Shown: one piece after another, positions 1 to 7,185 of the stretch
Layout: each line of letters begins with the position of its first letter
How positions within the stretch are numbered: position 1 is the first letter of the stretch
Assembly (NCBI GenBank): GCA_034437655.1
Contig: DAOTTU010000046.1
Coordinates: 62,001-126,000 of the forward strand
Source of the DNA: J027 sp034437655
GTDB lineage: Bacteria; Chloroflexota; Anaerolineae; Aggregatilineales; J027
DNA length: 64,000 nucleotides
Direction of reading: 5' to 3'
Program-made: the position numbers and the translations under genes
The notes under the pieces: model-generated
Told to the model about the DNA's origin: nothing
Seen by the model: the letters and a program-made list of their open reading frames with translations, nothing else
Database searches by the model: none

Positions 1-1110
1 CACCCCGTCTTTCGAGCGGCCCGCTCATTGCCGGGGGCAACCATTGCGCCTGCACAGATTGTTCGTGTCATGCTGGGCTGGGCCCCAGAAAATGAAGCCT
101 GGCGCCTGGGGCTACTGCTAACCGATGGTAGCGCTACTGTGGTGGATACCACCCAGATGCAATGGTGTGAACTCGCTGCCTGGCCCGGTGAACTTTTCGA
201 GGCTGACCCCCAGCGTTTACGCTATGCTGGTCAGGCGTTGGCCCGCCTGTTAAATCGGCCGTTTCAACTGGTCCCTCCCAGCACACCCTCCCGCGTGCCA
301 GCAATCGGCACCACCCCGGCACCACTTGACGACATAGATGCTGACCTTGACGCTGACGATGAAGACACGCCCGAAAACACCAACCTCTCAAACCCAACGG
401 CCCAGACTGCGCCGCCAAACATACGGCACCTCGTCCCAGAAATTGAGGTGGCCGACCTGCCAATCATGGTCACACATTGGCGTTTAATACCGACCGCAAC
501 TGGTGTGCAATGGGAACGGTTGCAACGCTGGTGGCTGTTTGGGATAGGGCGCTTGGTGTTGATCTTCGCGCTGAGTGTGTTGTTTCTTGTACTCAGTATT
601 GGGAGCTTGACCCGTGGTATTGCTGCTGTGGAGCCAACCTGGTTACCCAACCTCGGTGTGGCAATTGGTCTGGTGCTGGTGGTCGCGCTGTTACAAACGT
701 TGTGGACTATGTTGAATAGCCGTATGGTTGCTGTAGATCGGTTTCGCGGCGAGCTTTATGAACGTGGAGTGCTATTGCCGTTCATCCATTGGCGCATTCC
801 GTTTGACCAAATTGAATATATTCTCATCAGTCAGAATGCACCGCGGCCTATGGGGCGGCGGCAACATCGCGAGCCGATGCATACGGCTCAGGACATCTGG
901 CTGCATGCCTTTGACGGTCAGAATTTTTATACCATCATTCATTTTGAAGATGTCGAAGGGCGCTCATGGGATTGGACGACTGTAAGAACACATCATCGCA
1001 CGCATGTTCGGCGTAATTTGCAGTTGGCACAATATGACACCCCTGCACATCATGCAGCCAGCCAAATAGCTGATATAATCGGGGTACCTGTTTATCTTGA
1101 TCTAGTGTAG
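1..1110 (+). CDS. Membrane protein of unknown function, possibly 5'-truncated by the window edge
   Basis: I do not recognise a family. The frame is open from base 1, so the gene may begin upstream; the first in-window start candidates are TTG at 28 and ATG at 70. Counting from 28, an N-terminal cytoplasmic-looking domain (about 1-85) is followed by an acidic and Pro/Thr-rich linker (about 86-135). A hydrophobic helix lies at about 170-193 and a second at about 206-228, then a basic, aromatic-rich C-terminal domain of about 130 residues. The double helix followed by a compact soluble domain resembles small bacterial PH-like or stress membrane proteins, but no diagnostic motif is visible. It ends just before the next gene on the same strand, so the two are probably co-transcribed. 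Confidence 0.6.
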   Translation, partial: HPVFRAARSLPGATIAPAQIVRVMLGWAPENEAWRLGLLLTDGSATVVDTTQMQWCELAAWPGELFEADPQRLRYAGQALARLLNRPFQLVPPSTPSRVPAIGTTPAPLDDIDADLDADDEDTPENTNLSNPTAQTAPPNIRHLVPEIEVADLPIMVTHWRLIPTATGVQWERLQRWWLFGIGRLVLIFALSVLFLVLSIGSLTRGIAAVEPTWLPNLGVAIGLVLVVALLQTLWTMLNSRMVAVDRFRGELYERGVLLPFIHWRIPFDQIEYILISQNAPRPMGRRQHREPMHTAQDIWLHAFDGQNFYTIIHFEDVEGRSWDWTTVRTHHRTHVRRNLQLAQYDTPAHHAASQIADIIGVPVYLDLV

Positions 1111-1129
1111 GTTGAGCTGTAGGTCTGTG

Positions 1130-2704
1130 ATGACTTTTGGACGTGATGACTATCGCAGCGATGAACAAGCGCGGCGTCTGCGTAACCGTAGCATTTTGTT
1201 ATTCATCATCCTTGCGACGGTGCCCTGTTATGTTGTCGGTGCGATAATGTTAGGGGTTGCCCCCGATGATGATGACGTGATAACCGAAGACCGTACCCTT
1301 CCGGCCCCGGCCGAAGGGACTGATTCACTTGCTTCTGCAACCAGCACTGTGTCCCCAGACCCAACGGTCACATCTGTGTTGGATGCATCACGCGAGCCGA
1401 CAACAACCCTTGCCGCAACACCACGACAGTTTAATCCACCGACGTCAACACGCTTCCCCACACGTGTATTCTTCACATCAACCCCGGCACCAAGCATTAC
1501 GGTCAATCCTTCTGCTACAGCTACGCCAACCGCCTCACCCTCCGCCACGGCGACCAATTCGCCAGAGGCCACCGAACCACAGAACCGTGCGCCGATTCTG
1601 AATACACCGCTGCCAGATGTTGCACTTGAACCCGGTGAAACGCGCCCGGTGACTGTCGATGCTGATGACCCGGATAACGAACCAGTTAGCATCGTCGCCA
1701 GCTCTGATAATGCAGGCGCTGTGACGATTCAGGCCTACAACGATAATGGATTCACAATTCAAGCGGTTGCTGCGGGTAGCGCCACCATCACCGTCATTTT
1801 GAGCGATCCACAAAACGCAGAAACTGCCGTCACGTTTGAGGCTACGGTTGCTGCCGCCAACCAGCCACCAACATTCCTACAAGAGCCAGCCCCCATCACT
1901 GTTGAAGTTGGTACAGCTACCGCCCTGACGCTTGCCTTTGAAGACCCCAATGGTGATACGGTTATGTCGCAGGTTAGCATTGCTGATCAAGCTATTGCAA
2001 TTGTTGGCAAAACGAATGAATCACAGTATGCGATTAGTGGTAATGCAGCGGGCGAAACCACGGCAACAATTAGCTTGAATGATGGCAATGGCGGCACCGC
2101 ACAACGGACGATAACCGTCACTGTGAACGAGCCACCACCACAAAACAGAGCGCCCACAATCAGTGCGATTGAACCTTCGCCACTGTCATTGACTAATGGG
2201 GATAGTACCGCCGTGTTTGTCACGGCTAACGACCCGGATGGTGATAACCTGACACTGAGCGTTACATCAGCCGCCCCTGCTACGGCTACAGCGTCTCGTA
2301 TTGATAATCAGTCATTTACAGTTCAGGCGCAGGCAGCAGGGACAACGACGATCACGGTTACCGTCAGCGATGGCAGCTTGACCGCTCAGCAAACCCTGTC
2401 TGTGACTGTAACAGCGCCCAACAGCCCGCCCAGCTTCAGCCAGGAGCCGCCAGCCAGCGTCACGCTAGCGCAGGGAGCCAGCCGACAGATTACGTTGGTC
2501 TACACTGATCCTGATAACGATGCGGTGACATTGACGGTCTCAGCGACGACGCCGAATGTGGTGTCGTTACAGAAGATCAATGAGCAAGCATTTACAATCA
2601 CGGGCACGAATGCAAGCTCTACACAGGTAACGATTCGGCTAAATGATGGGCGGGGAGGCACAGTAACACGCACAATTAACGTAACGGTGGCAGTAAATTC
2701 TTGA
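1130..2704 (+). CDS. Membrane-anchored protein with four Ig-like/cadherin-like repeats
   Basis: Predicted surface protein of unknown ligand. One hydrophobic helix near the N terminus (about residues 20-45) follows a basic stretch and acts as a signal anchor. A Thr/Ser/Pro-rich spacer of about 110 residues follows. After it come four tandem beta-sandwich repeats of about 90 residues, each opening with an N-x-P-P or N-R-A-P step and containing a D-D-P-D or D-P-[DN]-G calcium-type motif, and each ending in strand-rich T-V-T-V. This pattern is typical of Ig-like or cadherin-like bacterial repeats. The frame is open from 1112 (TTG), but ATG at 1130 is the more plausible start. No sortase motif or C-terminal anchor is seen. 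The role is inferred to be adhesion or envelope structure. Confidence 0.7.
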   Translation: MTFGRDDYRSDEQARRLRNRSILLFIILATVPCYVVGAIMLGVAPDDDDVITEDRTLPAPAEGTDSLASATSTVSPDPTVTSVLDASREPTTTLAATPRQFNPPTSTRFPTRVFFTSTPAPSITVNPSATATPTASPSATATNSPEATEPQNRAPILNTPLPDVALEPGETRPVTVDADDPDNEPVSIVASSDNAGAVTIQAYNDNGFTIQAVAAGSATITVILSDPQNAETAVTFEATVAAANQPPTFLQEPAPITVEVGTATALTLAFEDPNGDTVMSQVSIADQAIAIVGKTNESQYAISGNAAGETTATISLNDGNGGTAQRTITVTVNEPPPQNRAPTISAIEPSPLSLTNGDSTAVFVTANDPDGDNLTLSVTSAAPATATASRIDNQSFTVQAQAAGTTTITVTVSDGSLTAQQTLSVTVTAPNSPPSFSQEPPASVTLAQGASRQITLVYTDPDNDAVTLTVSATTPNVVSLQKINEQAFTITGTNASSTQVTIRLNDGRGGTVTRTINVTVAVNS

Positions 2705-2729
2705 GTTATTGTCTATCGTGCGCTATAAA
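2701..2729 (+). promoter_or_regulatory. Sigma-70-type promoter for the M42 peptidase operon
   Basis: TTGAGT at 2701-2706 and TATAAA at 2724-2729 are separated by exactly 17 bases. This places a start near 2736, about 30 bases before the first M42 gene, which has a GGTGAAG ribosome-binding sequence. Confidence 0.5.
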
Positions 2730-2765
2730 CCACTTTGTATTCGAACTAAACTGGTGAAGTAATTT

Positions 2766-3872
2766 ATGGACAAAAATGCACTCAAGCAGCACTTAAAAGA
2801 ACTCAGTGAGGGCTTTGGCCCTTCAGGCTATGAAGATGAGGTGCGCGCTTACGTCAGGACAGTGTGGGAACCCCTCGTGGATACGTTCATGGTGGACAAG
2901 CTAGGAACCCTCGTCGGGGTAAAGTATGGGTCTGCACCAGAACCACGCCCACGACTGGTCTTGAGTGCCCACATGGACGAAATTGCGTTTATGGTATGCG
3001 AAATTAAAAATGGTTACCTGCGCGTAACGAAGGTTGGTGGGTCAGACGCCCGCATCACGTTGGCCAAACCTGTCGACGTCCATACCCGTAACGGACGCTT
3101 AAAAGGGGTGTTTGCAGTTCCGCCGCCACACATCACAAAAACCACAGGCGGCACTGATGAATACACAAAATTGGACGACCAGTGGATTGATCTCGGCAGG
3201 ACAGCGGAAGATGTCGCCGAACAGGTGCGGATTGGAGATTTGGTGACCATTGATGCGCCGCTGCTGGAATTGCTTGGCGATGATACGGTCGCGGGCAAGG
3301 CAATGGATAACCGCGCCTCAGTGGCGATTGTGACAGCCGCGCTGCACTATCTGCAAGGACGCGACCATGCGTGGGATGTCTATGCACTGTCGTCTATTCA
3401 GGAAGAAGTGCCGCCTTTTTTCGGGGTAATGACCGCCTACTACGACATTGACCCCCATCTGGGTATTGCGCTGGACTGTGGCTTTGCAGAGCAACCGGGC
3501 CTCAGCGGTGATGTCTTCTACAAGATCACTGAAGGCCCGCAAATTGGCGTGGGGCCAAACTTTCACGACGGGTTGCTCAAAGACCTGCGCGACATAGCCA
3601 AATCGCTGGAATATGAAATGCCGCTAGAACCCACCCCCGGCCGCAGCGGTACAGAAGCATGGGCCTTGCAAGTCAGTCGTTCTGGTGTGCCAACCGCGCT
3701 GGTCGGTGTGCCGATTCGTAATATGCATACCACCGTTGAAACCGTCAGCCTCAAGAGTATCCTACGGACCGGGCGGGTATTGGCTGAATTTATCACCGGG
3801 CTGGCTCCTGACTACCTCGATTCATTGGTGGTGCCACTTGAGGACGAAGCAACAGAGGAAGAATCTGCATGA
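2766..3872 (+). CDS. M42 family metallopeptidase (first of three tandem copies)
   Basis: Cytoplasmic dinuclear-metal aminopeptidase of the M42 family (PepA/FrvX/endoglucanase-type), which trims N-terminal residues from peptides. At 368 residues it has the usual length. Metal ligands are recognisable: H69 and D71 in SAHMDE, the Asp in AMDNR, the paired Glu in IQEEV, the Asp in ALDCG and the His in NMHTTVE. The N-terminal FGPSGYEDEVR is the family signature. This copy departs most from the family around the catalytic Glu pair: QEEVPPFFG replaces the usual QEEVGxRGA. It is the first gene of an operon, and its ATGA stop/start overlap couples it to the second copy. Substrate preference cannot be read from sequence. 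Confidence 0.9.
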   Translation: MDKNALKQHLKELSEGFGPSGYEDEVRAYVRTVWEPLVDTFMVDKLGTLVGVKYGSAPEPRPRLVLSAHMDEIAFMVCEIKNGYLRVTKVGGSDARITLAKPVDVHTRNGRLKGVFAVPPPHITKTTGGTDEYTKLDDQWIDLGRTAEDVAEQVRIGDLVTIDAPLLELLGDDTVAGKAMDNRASVAIVTAALHYLQGRDHAWDVYALSSIQEEVPPFFGVMTAYYDIDPHLGIALDCGFAEQPGLSGDVFYKITEGPQIGVGPNFHDGLLKDLRDIAKSLEYEMPLEPTPGRSGTEAWALQVSRSGVPTALVGVPIRNMHTTVETVSLKSILRTGRVLAEFITGLAPDYLDSLVVPLEDEATEEESA

Positions 3873-4918
3873 AGCTGCACGAAACGCATTTAAAACCCCT
3901 GGCGGATGCTGTCGGGGTGTCTGGACGCGAAGATGAAGTCCGCAACCTGATTTATGCTGCCATCAAAGATCATGTCGAAGACGCCCGCGTTGATGCGATG
4001 GGAAATCTGTTGGCTGTCAAAAAAGGCACCGGTGAGTCTGACCTGCGGGTGCTTGTCGCGGCACACATGGACGAGGTCGGCTTTATGGTGACAGGGTTCG
4101 ACAGCAGTGGGATGTTAGAAGTCCGTGCTGTGGGTGGTGTTGACCACCGTATTTTACCCGCGTTGCGTGTGCAGGTCGGTGACGATAAACTACCGGGCTT
4201 TTTTACATGGAAGCCGATCCATATGAACCGGGGCAATAGCGTTCAGAAAATCGACACGCTGAAGGTGGACATTGGCGCGACGAGCAAAAGTGCTGCGCAG
4301 GGCAAAGCCACACTCGGGGACCGTGTTGCGTTTCTCAGTGAAACCGTCGAGCTAACCGATACGGTGATTCGTGGCAAAGCCTTTGATGATCGTACGGGTT
4401 GCGCAGAACTGATCGAGCTGATTAAAGGAGAACCGTTCCCCTTCGACTTGCTGGTGGCCTTCACTGTGCAAGAAGAAGTCGGGTTGCGTGGGGCATCGGT
4501 GCTGGGTGAAGCGCTCAAGCCAGACGCCGCTGTTATTCTGGAATGTACCGCTTGCCATGAAGTGCCACAGCCTGAAGATGAACCTGACATGACAACCGTC
4601 ACCAGGATGGGCCACGGCCCCGTGCTGAGCGTGATGGATGCACGCACGATTGCGCACCCCGGCCTGCGTGACCATTTTATTGACACAGCCGAACGCAACG
4701 ACATCCCCTACCAATTCCGTTCACCGCAATATGCTGGCGGTACAGACGCCGGGAGTATTCATATGTCGGTGGGGGGGGTGCCTTCAATTTCTGTATCGGT
4801 GCCGGGGCGTTACTTGCATACCCCGAATATTGTGATGAGCATGGATGATTTTAGTAATGTAGTGGCCCTGGTTCGGCAAGCGTTGCTGACCCTTGCGCCT
4901 GCCAACCTGGAGAGATAG
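3869..4918 (+). CDS. M42 family metallopeptidase (second copy)
   Basis: M42 aminopeptidase paralogue of 349 residues. Metal-binding motifs are AAHMDEVGFM, AFDDRTGC, VQEEVGLRGA, ILECT (Glu rather than Asp as the shared ligand) and the His of RYLHTPN. Its start overlaps the previous stop by four bases, and the third copy follows after two bases, so translation is probably coupled. The region between the two metal-ligand blocks holds a linker unlike copies one and three, including a Glu/Pro/Asp-rich segment after the ECT motif. This suggests a distinct specificity or oligomer contact. M42 enzymes commonly form dodecameric tetrahedral particles, and three paralogues in one operon could mix, which is an inference. 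Confidence 0.9.
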   Translation: MKLHETHLKPLADAVGVSGREDEVRNLIYAAIKDHVEDARVDAMGNLLAVKKGTGESDLRVLVAAHMDEVGFMVTGFDSSGMLEVRAVGGVDHRILPALRVQVGDDKLPGFFTWKPIHMNRGNSVQKIDTLKVDIGATSKSAAQGKATLGDRVAFLSETVELTDTVIRGKAFDDRTGCAELIELIKGEPFPFDLLVAFTVQEEVGLRGASVLGEALKPDAAVILECTACHEVPQPEDEPDMTTVTRMGHGPVLSVMDARTIAHPGLRDHFIDTAERNDIPYQFRSPQYAGGTDAGSIHMSVGGVPSISVSVPGRYLHTPNIVMSMDDFSNVVALVRQALLTLAPANLER

Positions 4919-4920
4919 CA

Positions 4921-5961
4921 GTGGAAGCGTTAATTCAAAAATTAGTTGAAGCCTGGGGCCCCTCCGGCTATGAACACCATGTCCGCGCCTTGATCGAAGA
5001 CGAAGTCCGCGAGTTGTGCGACGACATCGTTGTTGACAACATGGGCAATCTGGTTTGTCGCGTTGGTGAAAAGACCGAGGACAATGTACGCTTGATGATC
5101 GCAGCGCATATGGACGAAATCGGCTTGATGGTCAGCCATGTTGACCGCAACGGATTTTTGCGTTTTGCGCAGATTGGTGGCTTGATGCGTACTTCCCTGA
5201 TGGGCAACCGTGTCAAATTCGAAGACGGTACCATCGGCACCATTAGCGTGCATGATCAGTGGGGGCGCGACGGTAAAGTTCCTAAGCTGGATGAATATTA
5301 TATTGATGTCAGCCTGGACGCTGATGGCGATGGCAAACAGGTTGGCAACATCAAGGTCGGTGACCCGGCGATCATGTGGGAAACGTTCTCCCGGCGGGAT
5401 AATCGTCTGATTTCCAAGAGTATGGATGATCGTATCGGTTGCGTGGTTGCAATTGAAACCATGCGCAAGCTCAAAGAGACAGGTACCCCCAATGAGGTGG
5501 TATTTGTATTCACGGTGCAAGAAGAAGTTGGCATTCGGGGGGCGCGTACCTCGGCCTACAACGTGGCCCCAGACGTTGCGATTGCACTTGATGTGACGTC
5601 TGCCAGTGATGTTCCCACTCGCCCCGGAACCGGGATGTCTAGCTCCGTGAATTTGGGGAGCGGCGCGGCCATCAAAATTAAAGATAGCGGACATCTTGTG
5701 CCCCCGCTGATCCGTGATTTGATGGTTGAAACCGCCGAAGCTGAAGATATCCCCTACCAGCTTGAGATTCTGGTTGGCGGCAGCACCGACGGCGCAGCGA
5801 TCCTTGTATCGCGGGCAGGGGTTCCCACCGGAACCATCTCGATTCCGTGCCGCTACGTCCATTCGACGAGCGAGACAGTCGATATTCGTGATGTGCAAGC
5901 CTGTATTGATCTCACAACCGCTATTGCTGCCCAGAAAATTGACAATTACTTGCCGCAATAG
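4921..5961 (+). CDS. M42 family metallopeptidase (third copy)
   Basis: Third M42 paralogue, 346 residues, with a GTG start preceded by GGAGAG. All metal ligands are present: AAHMDEIGLM, SMDDRIGC, VQEEVGIRGA, ALDVT and the His of RYVHSTSE. This is the copy closest to a textbook M42 enzyme. It is the last gene of the three-copy operon and is followed by a strong hairpin terminator at 5990-6023. The long antisense frame across it is a coding shadow. Likely role: cytoplasmic peptide turnover together with the two upstream paralogues. Confidence 0.92.
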   Translation: MEALIQKLVEAWGPSGYEHHVRALIEDEVRELCDDIVVDNMGNLVCRVGEKTEDNVRLMIAAHMDEIGLMVSHVDRNGFLRFAQIGGLMRTSLMGNRVKFEDGTIGTISVHDQWGRDGKVPKLDEYYIDVSLDADGDGKQVGNIKVGDPAIMWETFSRRDNRLISKSMDDRIGCVVAIETMRKLKETGTPNEVVFVFTVQEEVGIRGARTSAYNVAPDVAIALDVTSASDVPTRPGTGMSSSVNLGSGAAIKIKDSGHLVPPLIRDLMVETAEAEDIPYQLEILVGGSTDGAAILVSRAGVPTGTISIPCRYVHSTSETVDIRDVQACIDLTTAIAAQKIDNYLPQ

Positions 5962-5989
5962 CCTTTTTCAGGCAATTGCATTTCTACAA

Positions 5990-6023
5990 GTTAGCAAGCC
6001 AGTGCGGTTTGCTAGCTTTTTTT
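5990..6023 (+). terminator. Rho-independent terminator of the M42 operon
   Basis: A ten-base-pair stem (5990-5999 with 6007-6016, two G-U pairs) has a seven-base loop and is followed by seven T residues. Confidence 0.85.
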
Positions 6024-6058
6024 CATGTTGAATTTGTAGTGAAAGGACATAATAGCGC

Positions 6059-6730
6059 GTGGATATTTACCTTATCCGGCATGGACAGAGCTATGTGAAT
6101 TTGCCGAACTATAATCATTATGACTGGGATCAACCGCTGACAGAACTTGGTGAATTGCAGGCCGTCGCCGCTGCTCAATGGATTGCGGAGAATATCGAGG
6201 CCAGTATGTTGTTCTCCAGTACCTTGATGCGTACCCAACAGACGGCCGAAGCGATCAGTGCGACAACACGCCTGACGATTGAATTTGACCATCGTATTCG
6301 TGAGATTGGCTGTAATGCGCCAGACGGTTCACCGCTGAAACCCACCGAGGAAACCCGTTATATTGAAGGCGTCTGGGGGTCTTTGCAGCCTTACGACCCG
6401 GTTACAGGGGGTGGGGAAAATTGGATGCAATTCCGGGCGCGGGTCGGGGCCTTTATTGAAAGCCTGCTACGCCGCTTTGATAACCATACCACCCGATCAC
6501 GGAAGAAACGCATTGCGCAAACAGCCATCGTTGCCTGTCATGGCGGGGTAATTGAGACCTTTTTTGAATATGTCTTCGAAAAAGGCCCCTGGAGTGTGGC
6601 GTCGGTTATGACTGAAAATACGGGCATTACGCACCTGCAATACCGACCCGTGCCGCATCGACCTGAGTGGCTTTTGCATTACCATAATCGTACCGAACAT
6701 CTGACGCCGGACTTGTTTAGCCACCGCTGA
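6059..6730 (+). CDS. Histidine phosphatase (phosphoglycerate mutase-like) family protein
   Basis: Member of the histidine phosphatase superfamily branch 1. The N-terminal LIRHGQS holds the phospho-acceptor His. STLMRTQQTAE carries the second conserved Arg region, and VACHGGVIE near residue 160 supplies the second catalytic His. Length (223) fits small broad-specificity phosphatases; it lacks the extra helices of true glycolytic mutases. The start is GTG at 6059 with GAAAGGA upstream. It is separated from the M42 operon by a terminator. It converges end-to-end with the minus-strand gene at 6731, leaving no gap between stop codons. The substrate is unknown. Confidence 0.85.
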   Translation: MDIYLIRHGQSYVNLPNYNHYDWDQPLTELGELQAVAAAQWIAENIEASMLFSSTLMRTQQTAEAISATTRLTIEFDHRIREIGCNAPDGSPLKPTEETRYIEGVWGSLQPYDPVTGGGENWMQFRARVGAFIESLLRRFDNHTTRSRKKRIAQTAIVACHGGVIETFFEYVFEKGPWSVASVMTENTGITHLQYRPVPHRPEWLLHYHNRTEHLTPDLFSHR

Positions 6731-7105
6731 TCATTCCAGCCAGACTTCGACCCGCTCACCACTGTCGGTGTCTTCAACTTCGACCAGTTTGCCGACAGCA
6801 CCACTATCAATGGCTGTCTTGAGTTCGTCAATATCAATGTCTGCATCTGAGGGGATGAAGCGAGCGCCCATCTTTAGACCGATATTGACGACCCCTACCG
6901 GGATATTGACGTTGACCTTGTTGCGGCCTGACGTGGTATCGGTAATGCGGACCCGAAGCTGGCGTGGTTGGCGGCTGGGGGCAGTGCCGGTAGTGCGTGA
7001 ACCTGACTTGCCGAGCGCACTCAGTAGCCGATTCGCCTCCTCTGCATTTATCTTGCCATCCTGCAACATAGCCAGGATACGAAGCCTTTCTTCTGATGTT
7101 GCCAT
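6731..7105 (-). CDS. Small protein with N-terminal SHOCT-like motif
   Basis: A 124-residue cytoplasmic protein. The first 30 residues (EERLRILAMLQDGKINAEEA) form the helical SHOCT-like motif also found at the C termini of the two proteins encoded at 11032-12240 and 12244-12627. The middle is basic and linker-like. The last 70 residues are an alternating strand-rich domain often found attached to DUF4097-related proteins. The ribosome-binding site is very strong: AAAGGAGG in the minus strand, eight bases before ATG at 7105. The gene lies downstream of the 12.6-7.2 kb minus-strand operon and may be its last member, after an 80-base gap. Confidence 0.75.
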   Translation of the reverse strand: MATSEERLRILAMLQDGKINAEEANRLLSALGKSGSRTTGTAPSRQPRQLRVRITDTTSGRNKVNVNIPVGVVNIGLKMGARFIPSDADIDIDELKTAIDSGAVGKLVEVEDTDSGERVEVWLE

Positions 7106-7185
7106 AGAGTGTTCCTCCTTTTAGTGGTTGTGTTTGCGCTCACAGAGTGGGCTTTGTGAGCAATTCAAATCGAAAAGTTGTGTAA

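Noticed and set aside
4942..5958. 338-codon open frame on the minus strand across the third M42 gene
   Set aside because: It mirrors the strong codon bias of the real plus-strand gene, has no family resemblance and low-complexity His/Asn content; it is a shadow.
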